Below, piece by piece: positions 1 through 8,214 of a DNA stretch of 64,000 bases. The stretch spans positions 1,847,154-1,911,153 of the forward strand of contig NZ_SOCE01000001.1 in the NCBI RefSeq assembly GCF_004365175.1, given 5' to 3'. This stretch comes from Kribbella voronezhensis. Lineage in GTDB: Bacteria; Actinomycetota; Actinomycetes; Propionibacteriales; Kribbellaceae. A program made the translations under genes and the position numbers. Below the pieces are notes generated by a model that saw nothing but the letters and a program-made list of their open reading frames with translations, was not told the DNA's origin and did no database searches. The first letter of the stretch is position 1. Every line of letters begins with the position of its first letter.

Positions 1-2
1 GG

Positions 3-206
3 GACGCGACGAGCGAGCTGACCTGGCGGAAGAGTCAGCGCAGCGGCCCCAACGGCAACTGCGTAGAGGTGGCGAAGCTGGCGGATGGTGGCGTGGCGAT
101 GCGGAACTCGCGTTTCACGTCCGGACCGGCGCTGGTGTTCACCAAGGCTGAGATCGAGGCATTCCTCGGCGGAGTCCACGACGGGGAGTTCGACGATCTC
201 GTCTGA
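3..206 (+). CDS. DUF397 domain protein, 5' end outside the window
   Basis: The open frame enters from the left edge and ends at TGA 204-206. The visible 67 residues carry the DUF397 pattern: TWRKSQRSGPNGNCVEVA near the start, then a central VAMRNS and a downstream LVFTKAEIEAFL helix. DUF397 proteins are small actinobacterial proteins, nearly always encoded next to a Scr1/WhiJ-type XRE regulator and often described as its antitoxin-like or antagonist partner. The cognate regulator is expected just upstream, outside the window. The XRE gene at 1317 belongs to the same regulator family but has no DUF397 gene beside it. The domain call is firm; the function is inferred from the family. Confidence 0.8.
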   Translation, partial: DATSELTWRKSQRSGPNGNCVEVAKLADGGVAMRNSRFTSGPALVFTKAEIEAFLGGVHDGEFDDLV

Positions 207-224
207 TCCAGACCAGCACAAGCA

Positions 225-262
225 AGAGGCCCCTTCCCCAGGCGAGTGGTGAGGGGGCCTCT
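225..262. terminator. Hairpin after the DUF397 gene
   Basis: Nine-base arms AGAGGCCCC (225-233) and GGGGCCTCT (254-262) are perfect complements, 19 nt after the DUF397 stop codon. A clear T-tract is missing, as is usual for actinobacterial terminators. Confidence 0.6.
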
Positions 263-330
263 GATGTTCTGGGCGGCCCTGCAGCCCCGGCCGAGCAAGT
301 GGAGACAGCAGAACAGCTGCGGGCAGCAAG

Positions 331-369
331 ACAAGAAGGCCGATCTTCAGCGAAGATCGGCCTTCTTGT
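331..369. terminator. Perfect 18-bp hairpin, bidirectional terminator
   Basis: Bases 331-348 and 352-369 are perfect reverse complements (18 bp) separated by a 3-nt loop AGC. The hairpin lies between the rightward DUF397 gene and the leftward small-ORF pair, so it can stop transcripts from both sides. T-rich bases follow on the + side and their complement on the other. Confidence 0.75.
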
Positions 370-444
370 TCACCGCGGCGGTGGCTGGCCGCGGGGCGGC
401 CACCGAAGTGGCCGTCGCTCGTCGAGGAGGAAGTGGCTACTGCT

Positions 445-660
445 TCACTGCACGGTGAGCGGCCAGAGCTGCTCGCTCGGAAGTTCGGAGGCGCCGGTGG
501 TCGCCGCGCCGTCCACAGTGATTCGCAGTCCGGTGAACTTGGGCGTCATGACTCGCTGGTACCGCGACGCCCGGTCGGGCTCCGCGACGTACTCGGCGAT
601 CAGGTGATCACCCAACCAGATCCGCACCATCTTCCAGCCTCCTGCTCGGTCGCTGTTCAT
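445..660 (-). CDS. Small hypothetical protein, coupled to the gene at 657-848
   Basis: A 71-residue product starting MNSDRAGGWK. I do not recognise it. It reads as a small soluble beta-rich protein with alternating hydrophobics (MVRIWLGDHLIAEYVA, then FTGLRITVDG). The ATG at 660 overlaps the upstream stop as ATGA, so the two small ORFs are probably translated as a coupled pair. A longer in-frame extension to 918 is possible, but it would run antiparallel through the neighbour and is Arg-rich, so it was rejected. Confidence 0.5.
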   Translation of the reverse strand: MNSDRAGGWKMVRIWLGDHLIAEYVAEPDRASRYQRVMTPKFTGLRITVDGAATTGASELPSEQLWPLTVQ

Positions 661-848
661 CCCAGGCTCACGATCGGATCCCCGTCGAGTTGACGGACGC
701 CGCGAAGCCAGCCTTCGAAGGCCCATCGCTGCTGCTCGGGGCAGCGCGCGACGAGTTCCTGGATCTCCCGCTCGGTCAGCTCGTCGGGCGCCCGGCCACC
801 GCTGGTGTCGGCGCCGCTCTCGACGGCCTCGATGTCGTGGTTGCTCAT
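657..848 (-). CDS. Small hypothetical acidic protein
   Basis: A 63-residue product (MSNHDIEAVESGADTSGG...) with an acidic, disordered N-terminus and a helical C-terminal half containing LTEREIQELVARCPEQQRWAFEGWLRG (seen in pieces at residues 25-50). I do not recognise the family. Its stop overlaps the start of the next small gene (ATGA at 657-660), which supports both as real genes. The pair may belong to the XRE/DUF397 neighbourhood on either side. This is inference from position only. Confidence 0.5.
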   Translation of the reverse strand: MSNHDIEAVESGADTSGGRAPDELTEREIQELVARCPEQQRWAFEGWLRGVRQLDGDPIVSLG

Positions 849-1316
849 CGACTCGGGTTCCCCAACCAGTCGTGCCGGCGTCTCCGCCGACGATCAGTGG
901 ACCGGCCTGCCGAATCACGCGATGTCACTGGTTGCGAGATTCAGCTCACCTTCTGTGCATGAAGCAATCATGGCGGTCGCACAGTACGAATGCAAGCGCC
1001 CAATGCACGTGCATCCGCACGTTTTTCAGTTGTGACCGTTTTGAGGCCGTTTTCAGGCGTGGATCGGCCTTCCAGGCCCCTCGCCGGGCCGGAGATCAGG
1101 GCCGAAACGGCCGAACTTTGTCAGAACATGTCCGAAAACTGGCATCGATGCCGCAACCGGCTACGATGACGCTCTGTGACCGGAACCCAGAGTGCGGCCA
1201 CTCGAGGCGACTCTTGTGTAAGAACTTCGACAGTTCGGTGCGAGGACGTGCGATGATTTGGTCGGGGTGGGCAGACCGTCCGCTACGGGGCAGCTGGGGT
1301 GTCGTCGGAGGTGAGC
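849..1316. other. Gene-free divergent region with a 12-bp palindrome
   Basis: This 468-bp stretch separates the leftward small-ORF pair from the rightward XRE gene and has no convincing coding frame. It holds a perfect palindrome ATGCACGTGCAT at 1003-1014 and A/T-richer patches near 1020-1050 and 1110-1140, consistent with promoters on both strands. The palindrome could be an operator for the adjacent XRE protein; nothing seen proves it. Confidence 0.4.
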
Positions 1317-2192
1317 GTGACTGAGTCGGGCGCGCAGAGCGGACCGACAGCGCTGCGAATCATTCTCGGAGCGCATCTCCGCCGGATGCGGGAGGCGGCC
1401 GGTATCAGCCGGTCGGACGCCGGCTGGGAGATCCGCTCATCGGAGTCCAAGGTCAGCCGGATGGAGCTCGGCCGGGTCGGGTTCAAGGAACGCGACGTCG
1501 GCGACCTGCTCACGCTGTACGGCCTGGACGACGGCGAGGAGCGCGAGCGGCTGATGGCCCTCGCCCGGGACGCGAACAACCCGGGCTGGTGGCACCGCTT
1601 CGGCGACGTACTGCCGAGCTGGTTCCACTCCTATCTCGGCCTCGAAGCGGCCGCGCAACTGATTCGTACCTACGAGCTGCAGTTCGTCCCCGGCCTGCTG
1701 CAGACCCCGGAGTACGTGCGGGCAGTCGTCCAGCTCGGTCGCGGGCTGATCCCGGCCGAAGAGGTCGAGCGCCGGGTCGCGCTGCGGGTCAGCCGCCAGG
1801 AGGTGCTGCACCGTACGCCGACCCCGGTCCGGCTCTGGGCGGTCGTCGACGAGTCCGTCCTGCGCCGTCCCATCGGCGGCGTGAAGGCGATGCGGATCCA
1901 GCTCGAGGCGCTGCTCGAAGCAACCCACATGCCGAACGTGACGCTCCAGGTGATGCCGTTCGAGTCCGGCGGCCACGCGGCCACCGGCGGTGCGTACAGC
2001 ATTCTCCGTTTCCCGGAGCAGGACCTGCCGGACATCGTCTACATCGAGCACCTCACCAGCGCGCTCTACCTGGACAAGCTCGAGGACCTCGACCAGTACA
2101 CCGCGACCATGGAAGCCCTCTGCGTCGCTGCTCCCCCGCCGAACAAGACCCGCGACCACCTGCACCGGATCCTCAAGGACTTCGACGACTGA
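1317..2192 (+). CDS. XRE-family regulator with DUF5753 (Scr1 type)
   Basis: A 291-residue DNA-binding regulator. The N-terminal helix-turn-helix (about residues 10-70) contains LGAHLRRMREAAGISRSDAG followed by SSESKVSRMELGR. The rest matches the DUF5753 ligand-like domain of Scr1/WhiJ regulators: W-FHSYLGLEAAA, YELQFVPGLLQTPEYVRA, LWAVVDESVLRRP, LQVMPF and VYIEHLTSALYL. I chose GTG 1317 because GGAGG at 1307-1311 is well spaced before it. GTG 1299 is in frame but lacks a good ribosome site. Such genes normally have a DUF397 partner next to them; here the neighbour is DUF2461, so the partner may be the gene at the window start or absent. Confidence 0.85.
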   Translation: MTESGAQSGPTALRIILGAHLRRMREAAGISRSDAGWEIRSSESKVSRMELGRVGFKERDVGDLLTLYGLDDGEERERLMALARDANNPGWWHRFGDVLPSWFHSYLGLEAAAQLIRTYELQFVPGLLQTPEYVRAVVQLGRGLIPAEEVERRVALRVSRQEVLHRTPTPVRLWAVVDESVLRRPIGGVKAMRIQLEALLEATHMPNVTLQVMPFESGGHAATGGAYSILRFPEQDLPDIVYIEHLTSALYLDKLEDLDQYTATMEALCVAAPPPNKTRDHLHRILKDFDD

Positions 2193-2219
2193 CGTCCGTG
2201 CCCGCTCGGCGAGGACTGG

Positions 2220-2846
2220 TCAGCCGTTGGTGGTGAGCCAGTCCAGGAATGGGCGGGTGGCTCGCCAGTCGTGGCGGATCTGGTCGACCAGGTCGGCGCT
2301 GTGGATGATCGGCTCGAACCCGTACGACTTGCCCAGGGTGATCGATTTGTGCCGGAGGAGTTCGATTCTCGGGTGGTCGGCGTCCCAGCCGCGCGGGCTC
2401 GTCTTCAGTTTCTCTCCACCCAACGTCCAGCCGGCCTTCTGCAGCTTGCCGAGCAGCTTCTCGAGTTCCTTGCCGCGCCGGTCGTCGTCGATCGCGGCCC
2501 GGATGCGTGCCAGCCGGTCGGCCGAGGCCTCGTAGAAGCCGGCCCCCACCCGGACGCCGGGCGCCGACACCTGCACGTACCAGCCGGTCGACGGGCCGAG
2601 GTCGATGAACGCGCCCTGGTGTGTCTTGTACGGCGTCTTGTCCTTGGCGAACCGGACGTCGCGATAGGGCCGGAAGAGTTTGGCCGTCCCGAACTCCGCC
2701 TCCAGTTCGGCGAGCAACGCGGCCATCGGCGCCTTCACCGACTCCTCGTAGACATGCTTGTGCTCGGTCCAGAACGTCTTGGTGTTGTCCATCTCCAGGT
2801 CGTCGTAGAAGTCGAGCGCGGCGGTCGGGAACCCGGTGAAACTCAT
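2220..2846 (-). CDS. DUF2461 family protein
   Basis: A 208-residue soluble protein of the DUF2461/TIGR02453 family, biochemical role unknown. Recognisable blocks are FTGFPTAALDFYDDLEMDNTKTFW near the start, then FRPYRDVRFAKDKTPYKTHQGAFI and GWYVQVSAPGVRVGAGFYEA in the middle, and a C-terminal FLDWL. The ATG at 2846 begins the family's usual MSFTGFP start. An upstream extension of 26 residues to 2924 would overlap the LysR gene and does not look like the family. It sits 4 nt after the LysR stop on the same strand, so the two are probably co-transcribed. Confidence 0.85.
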   Translation of the reverse strand: MSFTGFPTAALDFYDDLEMDNTKTFWTEHKHVYEESVKAPMAALLAELEAEFGTAKLFRPYRDVRFAKDKTPYKTHQGAFIDLGPSTGWYVQVSAPGVRVGAGFYEASADRLARIRAAIDDDRRGKELEKLLGKLQKAGWTLGGEKLKTSPRGWDADHPRIELLRHKSITLGKSYGFEPIIHSADLVDQIRHDWRATRPFLDWLTTNG

Positions 2847-2850
2847 GGCC

Positions 2851-3720
2851 TCACGATAATGACCGCAGTTCGCGGACCAGTTCCCGGACCGCCGTACTGC
2901 GCGCCAGCTCGGGCGCGGCGACATAGCCGACCGTACGCCGGGGCGCGTCGGCCCCGAGCTCGGCCAGTACGACGTCCGCCGGGCGATCCGCCGCGGTCGA
3001 GCGCGGCACGACCGCCATCCCCAGGCCGTGCGCCACCATCGACAGCAGCACGCTGTCGTCGGCGACGTTGATCGTGGCCGTTGGCAACCATTCTTGGGTG
3101 GCGAACCAGTCCTTGGTCGCGGCCGAGCAGTTCTCCGTCCAGTCGATCACCGGCAGCGAGCGCGGATCCGGGTGACCGGACGGATGGATCAGCACGTACG
3201 GCTCGTCCAGCAGCGTGCCGCCGACCAGGCCGGCCTCGGCGGGCAGCCGGTGCGGCAGGTTGACGATGGCGATGTCGGCCCGGCCGGCCACCACCTCGTT
3301 CGCGGTACCGCCGCCGACGTCGCGCACGATCGACACGTCGTACGCGAGTTGTGGGTGGCGTGCCCGCAGCCTGGTGAGGGCCGGTGGCAACAGTTGGGCG
3401 GCCGCGCTGCGGAAGGCCGCGATCCGCAGGCGATCGGTCAGTTGCTCGCCCGAAGCGGCCCGCACGTCCTGCTGGAGCACGGTCATCAGCCGCAGGACAC
3501 CGCGGCCGTGCTTGATCGCACTCAGCCCGGCGGCGGTCGGCCGGGCTCCATGCCGGCCCCGGTCGAACAGGACCGCGCCGACCTTCCGCTCCGTGCCCCG
3601 GACCGAGTGTGAGACGGCGGACTGCGTCAGCCCCAGTCTGGCCGCGGCGGCGGAAAAGCTGCCTTCCGCATCGACGGCATCCAGAATGCGCAGCTCGGCC
3701 GCGGTGAGATCGTCCAGCAC
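2851..3720 (-). CDS. LysR-family transcriptional regulator
   Basis: A 289-residue LysR-type regulator. The winged HTH is at residues 5-60 (AELRILDAVDAEGSFSAAAA, LTQSAVSHSV, then VLFDRG), followed by the periplasmic-binding-like effector domain. It is divergent from the quinone oxidoreductase gene at 3852, and the 131-bp space between them holds a perfect T-N11-A dyad (3741-3759). That is the classical arrangement for a LysR protein controlling itself and the facing gene. The inducer cannot be read from sequence. DUF2461 follows 4 nt downstream. Confidence 0.9.
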   Translation of the reverse strand: MLDDLTAAELRILDAVDAEGSFSAAAARLGLTQSAVSHSVRGTERKVGAVLFDRGRHGARPTAAGLSAIKHGRGVLRLMTVLQQDVRAASGEQLTDRLRIAAFRSAAAQLLPPALTRLRARHPQLAYDVSIVRDVGGGTANEVVAGRADIAIVNLPHRLPAEAGLVGGTLLDEPYVLIHPSGHPDPRSLPVIDWTENCSAATKDWFATQEWLPTATINVADDSVLLSMVAHGLGMAVVPRSTAADRPADVVLAELGADAPRRTVGYVAAPELARSTAVRELVRELRSLS

Positions 3721-3740
3721 CTCACCAGGCTAGCGCTCTT

Positions 3741-3759
3741 CCATGAGCGGCTCTCATGG
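3741..3759. promoter_or_regulatory. LysR operator, T-N11-A dyad
   Basis: CCATGAG (3741-3747) and CTCATGG (3753-3759) are perfect 7-bp inverted arms around CGGCT, and the core fits T-N11-A (3744 to 3756). It lies 21 bp before the lysR start codon and about 92 bp before the oxidoreductase start, between the divergent genes. Confidence 0.65.
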
Positions 3760-3851
3760 ACCACGAATTTCCATCGACGACGACAACTGTCCGGCGGGTT
3801 CAGGCCGTTACTACCTTTGCCGGACCAGTCGTCGACGGAACGGAACCAGCC

Positions 3852-4802
3852 ATGCGCGCCATCCAGGTCAGCCGGTACGGCGGACCAGAGGTCCTCGCCC
3901 TCACCGAGCTCCCCACGCCGGTCCCCGCCCCGGACGAGCTCCTGGTGGAGGTCAGCGCGGCCGGCGTGAACTACGCCGACACCCATCGCACCGACGGGTC
4001 GTATCGCGGCGGCTCGCTGCTTCCGTTCGTCCCCGGGGTCGAGGTGGTCGGCCGAGGCGCCGACGGCCGGCGCCTGCTCGCGCCGATCTTCTCCGGTGGC
4101 GGCTATGCCGAGGAGGCCGTGATCCCGGCGGCCCGCGCGGTCGAAGTACCGGACGAGGTCAGCGACGGCCAAGCGCTCGCGCTGCTGGTGCAGGGGCTGA
4201 CCGCTTGGCATGTCCTGCGCAATTCCGCCCGCCTGGCGCCCGGCGAGACGGTCGTCGTGAACGCGGCCGCCGGCGGCGTCGGGACGCTCGCGATCCAGCT
4301 GGCCAAGTTCTTCGGCGCGGGCCGGGTGATCGCGGTCGCCTCACGGCCGGACAAGCGCGAACTCGCGATCAACCTCGGCGCGGACGTCGCCGTGAACAGT
4401 TCACTCGACTCGTACGCCGAGCAGGTGCTCGCCGCCAACGACGGCCGCCCGGTCGACGTCATCCTCGACGCCACCGGCGGCAAGATCCTGCTGGCCGGTC
4501 TGGAGGTGCTGGCCGGATTCGGCCGGCTGGTGTCGTACGGGAACGCCGCCCGCGAAGGGCGGCCGCTGGTCGACATCGGGGCGCTTGCCGAAGGCAACCA
4601 GTCGGTGGCGGCGTTCTGGCTGGTGCCGGCGCTGGAGTATCCGGGCGGCTATGCCGAACCGCTGGCCGAGTTGCTCCGCCTCACCGCGAACGGCACGATC
4701 AGCCCGATCCTCGGCGGTGAGTACGCGCTCGACCAGTCCCGCCACGCGCACGAGGACCTGCTGGCCCGGCGCACCACCGGCAAGCTGATCATCCGGCCCT
4801 GA
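3852..4802 (+). CDS. Zinc-type alcohol dehydrogenase / quinone oxidoreductase family protein
   Basis: A 316-residue MDR-superfamily NADPH-dependent oxidoreductase of the quinone oxidoreductase branch. The N-terminal GroES-like domain reads MRAIQVSRYGGPEVL and VSAAGVNYADTHRTDGSY. The Rossmann motif is AAAGGVGTLAIQLAK, followed by the usual GADVAVN stretch. The cysteines of the structural zinc loop are absent, as in zinc-free quinone reductases. ATG 3852 gives the standard family start; in-frame codons back to 3756 would extend across the LysR operator. It is probably controlled by the divergent LysR protein. The stop codon lies inside a 14-bp tandem repeat (4786-4823). Confidence 0.85.
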   Translation: MRAIQVSRYGGPEVLALTELPTPVPAPDELLVEVSAAGVNYADTHRTDGSYRGGSLLPFVPGVEVVGRGADGRRLLAPIFSGGGYAEEAVIPAARAVEVPDEVSDGQALALLVQGLTAWHVLRNSARLAPGETVVVNAAAGGVGTLAIQLAKFFGAGRVIAVASRPDKRELAINLGADVAVNSSLDSYAEQVLAANDGRPVDVILDATGGKILLAGLEVLAGFGRLVSYGNAAREGRPLVDIGALAEGNQSVAAFWLVPALEYPGGYAEPLAELLRLTANGTISPILGGEYALDQSRHAHEDLLARRTTGKLIIRP

Positions 4803-4823
4803 TCATCCGGCCCTGATCATCCG
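4786..4823. repeat. 14-bp tandem repeat spanning the oxidoreductase stop codon
   Basis: The unit TGATCATCCGGCCC is present twice in full (4786-4799, 4800-4813), then as a partial third copy (4814-4823). The real stop (4800-4802) is the first TGA of the second unit. The likely origin is a slippage duplication of the gene end. Confidence 0.85.
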
Positions 4824-4842
4824 CGGGCCGGGTGGCCGACGC

Positions 4843-5103
4843 TCAGGCGTGGACGCGGTCGCGCACGACCTTCAGCGTGATGGCGGCCGCCACGGCCAGG
4901 CCGCCGACGACCATCAGCACCGTGACCAGGGTGGCCGAGTTGTTCAGCCGCCCGTCGCAGGCCATCGGGGTGATGCCGCGGGCGGGCTGGAAGACCGAGC
5001 CGCAGTTGGTCGAATCAGCGGAGACCGAGCGGAAACCCAGTGCCAGGCCGCCGAGCAGCAGTGCCACCCCGGCGATCGCCAGAATCTTGTTCAGCGTCGT
5101 CAT
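4843..5103 (-). CDS. Small two-helix membrane protein with CGS motif
   Basis: An 86-residue protein (MTTLNKILAIAGVALLLGG...) with two predicted membrane helices, at about residues 6-24 and 56-78. The extracytoplasmic loop contains a CGSVF...C pair of cysteines. This layout is common in small actinobacterial membrane proteins of unknown role, where the cysteines may pair as a disulfide. The start is uncertain because no clear ribosome site precedes ATG 5103 or the in-frame ATG 5133. It is convergent with the oxidoreductase gene. Confidence 0.6.
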   Translation of the reverse strand: MTTLNKILAIAGVALLLGGLALGFRSVSADSTNCGSVFQPARGITPMACDGRLNNSATLVTVLMVVGGLAVAAAITLKVVRDRVHA

Positions 5104-5312
5104 GACGGCGCCGACGCCGATCTCTGCAGGCATGCCGACGGCACGGCCTGACTGCCCCGTTGCACTTCGCTCACTCCTGACTTCGACTGACACCTCTCCG
5201 AATTTACGGCCGAGACCGCGCGGATCCACCTCGGCAGAGCCGACAGCAGCCAATCTTCACTAAGTCCTTACTCAGGACATGGAAGGCCGTTACCAGGGTC
5301 TCAGACGCCGTC

Positions 5313-5350
5313 GCGGGCTGTGACACTGGCATCGCTGTGCCACAGCCCGC
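5313..5350. terminator. Hairpin downstream of the GH31 operon
   Basis: GCGGGCTGTG (5313-5322) and CACAGCCCGC (5341-5350) are perfect 10-bp arms with an 18-nt loop, 17 bp beyond the stop of the leftward GH31 pair. This is a plausible operon terminator. Confidence 0.65.
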
Positions 5351-5367
5351 GTGATCGGTGAGAGAAG

Positions 5368-8214
5368 TCAGAACCCGCCAGTAGTAGTTCCACCACTGCC
5401 TGTCGCCGGCGTGGTGAAGGTGATGTTCGGGTCCGGCCCCCAAAGGTCTGCCGTCGCCGGGTAGTTCGCCTCCTGCCGCTTGATGCACTTCCATTCCACC
5501 GAGATGTTCGGCGGCAGGTTGCTGATCGTGCCGGTCCAGGTCGGGTAGCTGGTCGGCGCCAGCTTCACCGCGCTCGCGACCGACCAGGCCCCGAGTTGCG
5601 GCACGTTGCCCACGACGTACACGGACTGGCCGGTCGTGGTGGTCCCGTTGCTGCAGCTGAACGTCTTCGAGACGACCGCCTGGCCGAGGGTGAAGACGAA
5701 CGACTTCGCCGTACTGACTGCGAGCGAGGCCGACTTGGCGACGACGAGGTTGCCGCCGGCGTTGTACCAGCCGCTGGCGGCCGCGTCGAAGGCTGCCTTG
5801 TTCGCGTACTGCGTGAGCGCCGACCCGTTGAGCGTCACGGCCGACGCCTGGGTGTCGGCCACGAGTTCGACCACGTTCGAGCGGCTGCTCGGTGCTCCGG
5901 TGTAGGTGCCCGACGCGGCCGCGATGCCGACGGTCGCAGTACTGCCTGATCGCGACTGGGTCAGGTCGGTGGTCCGCTTGGAGCCGGTCTGGTAGCCGAT
6001 GGTGGAGCCGTCGTCCTCGGCGAGCGTGAACGACGACGCGGTCGGGTCGGAGTACACCCGGGCCACCAGCTCGTTGCGCGTCGTACCGTCGGCGCGCTTG
6101 CCCATCACGTTCATGGTCTGGTCGTCGACGTACATCTTCGGGATGATCGCGCCCGCTCTTGCATAGGCCGGCAGCTGGAACTTGCCGTTGCGCCACAGCG
6201 GTACGTCGGTCAGGTTCTGCCCGGTGCTGACCGTCTTGGTGTTGGTGTAGTAGTCGTACCAGGTCCCGGCCGGCAGGTAGACGTCCCGCTTGCGCTGGTT
6301 CGCGCCGGCCGCGACGCCGACGAGCAGGTCCTTGCCGATCAGCTTCTCGTGACCGGTCTCCCGCACGTTCGGGTCGTTCTGGTACTGGTAGACCAGCGGC
6401 GGCATCAGCGGTTCGCCGGTCGTGTAGGCCTTGTGGGCCAGGGAGTAGTAGTACGGCGTGAGCTCGTAGCGCTGCCGCAGGTTCGCCAGGTTGCTCGGCA
6501 CGTCGCCGATCGAGTCCGGCGAGGTCTCCGCGCAGTTGCAGAGGTTCTCGGTGTGCGGCCGGATCGGTACGTCGAACCAGGACGAGTTCGCGAACCACTG
6601 GGTGTAGAGCTCGTTCAGGTCCGAATTGAGCATCTCCCGGCGGAAGCCGCCGATGTCGGAGCCGAAGTAGTCGATTCCGGACATCGACATCTGCATCTGG
6701 ACGTTCTGCTGGTCGGCGAGGGCGGTCAGCTTCGACCCGATGTCGCCGGACCACATCGCCGTACCGGTGCGCTGGATGCCACCGGCCGCGGACCGCGCGA
6801 GCATGAACGGCCGCTGCTGCACCGCGTTGTCCGTATAGCCCTTCGCGATCCCCTTCGCCCACTCGAGGTTGTAGAGGTTGTGGTAATCGGAGTGCGCGTG
6901 CTTGCCGGCCAAGACTCCTGACGTCCAGTCATTGGAGTCGTACATCTCCGGCTCGCCGAGGTCGAGCCAGTGACCCATCACGCCGTCGTTGATCAGCGGC
7001 TGCCGCTGGGTCGTGTGCCAGTGCGCGCTAGCGGCCGGCTGGGTCCAGTCGATCATGCCGCCGCGGCCCCACCAGTCGTTCCCCGTCAGGTACGACGGGC
7101 TGCAACTCGAGCAACCCGCCCTGATCAGGTAGCCGCCGGACGCCATGTCGGTGTGCTCGGGCAGGTTCTTCCCGACGTACGACTCCTCGATCGTCATCAC
7201 GCCGACACCGTTGGTGTTCTTGTACGTCGCCAGCTTGGCGGCCGCATTGGGGAAGTTGACCGGATCCCAGTCCAGGGTGCCCATCCGGGTGTTGTCGGAG
7301 CCGGCCGTGACGCCGCCGAACCAGTTCACGTCCAGCATCACGCCGTCGGTCGGGAACTTGTTCGCCCGCAGTCCGCTGAGCGTCGTGTCGATCTCGTTCC
7401 AGTTGTCGTAGCCGTACTCCGACATCCACAACCCGAACGCCTTCTTCGGTGGCACCGGCGGGCGACCGGTCAGCTCGAGATAGTCCTTGCGCAGGTCGGG
7501 CAGATCGGGGCCTGACATCACGTACCACCGCAGCTGGTCGCCGTACGTGTCCATCGTCCAGGGATCGCCGGTCAGGTTCCAGTCCTGCTTGTAGACCTGG
7601 TCGACGAACATGCCGTAGTTGGTGGTGTTCGCGCCGACCGCAAACAGGACCGGGATCTGCGCGTTGCCGACCGGACCGTTGTCCGTGTCGTAGAGCATCG
7701 CGTTGCCGTAGGCGCCACTCGTGCGCTGCCGGCCCACCCAGTCGCCGTCGGCACTGCCACCCATGAAGAACTGCTCGCCGAGCCCGTACGCGTTCTGCAT
7801 GGACGACTTGGTGAAGCTCAGCCCTTTCCAAGCTTGGCTGAGGTTTCGGGGACAGGTTGTGTTGAGCAACAGTTGCGGTGAACGGGTGATGTCGGTGACG
7901 GTCGCGCAAAGGGTGGTCGCGTTGACGTCGACCTTGAGCCCGGCCGTCGTCAACGTGTTCCCGGTCTGGTTGAAGGTGGTCGGTCCGGTGTAGTTCGTCT
8001 TGCCGATCTGATCGGTGCTGAAGATCGGCGAGCCGCTGCCCGGCCCAGCTCCCGCTCCCAGCTCGAAATGCACGAGATCGTCGTCGAGGAACTCCACCAC
8101 CAGATAGTTGCCCCCGGCAGTGAACTGCACTCTTTGCACTGCGGCCTGTGCAGTTTGAGTCGGCAGAACAACCAACAACGGAATCAGTAAGAGGAAGGCT
8201 GCTAATCGCTTCAT
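5368..8214 (-). CDS. ctsZ: Secreted GH31 enzyme with CBM20, probable 6-alpha-glucosyltransferase
   Basis: A 948-residue secreted enzyme with a Sec signal (residues 1-24). The GH31 barrel has its nucleophile Asp at about 418 (GHWLDLGEPEMYD) and acid/base Asp at about 491 (MWSGDIGS). A C-terminal CBM20 starch-binding domain follows from about 850 (VYVVGNVPQLGAWS, YPTWTGTI, VEWKCIKR). GH31 transferases of this type cap alpha-1,4-glucan ends with an alpha-1,6-linked glucose, the first step of CNN synthesis. The starch-binding module and the coupling (ATGA at 8211-8214) to an isomaltosyltransferase-like GH31 support this. No binding-site residue was seen that rules out an alpha-glucosidase. The GH31 fold is firm, the 6-alpha-glucosyltransferase role is inference. 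Confidence 0.7.
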   Translation of the reverse strand: MKRLAAFLLLIPLLVVLPTQTAQAAVQRVQFTAGGNYLVVEFLDDDLVHFELGAGAGPGSGSPIFSTDQIGKTNYTGPTTFNQTGNTLTTAGLKVDVNATTLCATVTDITRSPQLLLNTTCPRNLSQAWKGLSFTKSSMQNAYGLGEQFFMGGSADGDWVGRQRTSGAYGNAMLYDTDNGPVGNAQIPVLFAVGANTTNYGMFVDQVYKQDWNLTGDPWTMDTYGDQLRWYVMSGPDLPDLRKDYLELTGRPPVPPKKAFGLWMSEYGYDNWNEIDTTLSGLRANKFPTDGVMLDVNWFGGVTAGSDNTRMGTLDWDPVNFPNAAAKLATYKNTNGVGVMTIEESYVGKNLPEHTDMASGGYLIRAGCSSCSPSYLTGNDWWGRGGMIDWTQPAASAHWHTTQRQPLINDGVMGHWLDLGEPEMYDSNDWTSGVLAGKHAHSDYHNLYNLEWAKGIAKGYTDNAVQQRPFMLARSAAGGIQRTGTAMWSGDIGSKLTALADQQNVQMQMSMSGIDYFGSDIGGFRREMLNSDLNELYTQWFANSSWFDVPIRPHTENLCNCAETSPDSIGDVPSNLANLRQRYELTPYYYSLAHKAYTTGEPLMPPLVYQYQNDPNVRETGHEKLIGKDLLVGVAAGANQRKRDVYLPAGTWYDYYTNTKTVSTGQNLTDVPLWRNGKFQLPAYARAGAIIPKMYVDDQTMNVMGKRADGTTRNELVARVYSDPTASSFTLAEDDGSTIGYQTGSKRTTDLTQSRSGSTATVGIAAASGTYTGAPSSRSNVVELVADTQASAVTLNGSALTQYANKAAFDAAASGWYNAGGNLVVAKSASLAVSTAKSFVFTLGQAVVSKTFSCSNGTTTTGQSVYVVGNVPQLGAWSVASAVKLAPTSYPTWTGTISNLPPNISVEWKCIKRQEANYPATADLWGPDPNITFTTPATGSGGTTTGGF

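Noticed and set aside
445-918. 157-residue form of the small ORF
   Set aside because: Its N-terminal 86 residues read antiphase through the coupled small ORF and are Arg-rich; the coupled 71-residue form is better supported.
2847-2924. Longer start of the DUF2461 gene
   Set aside because: It overlaps the LysR gene and lacks family similarity; MSFTGFP at 2846 is the normal start.
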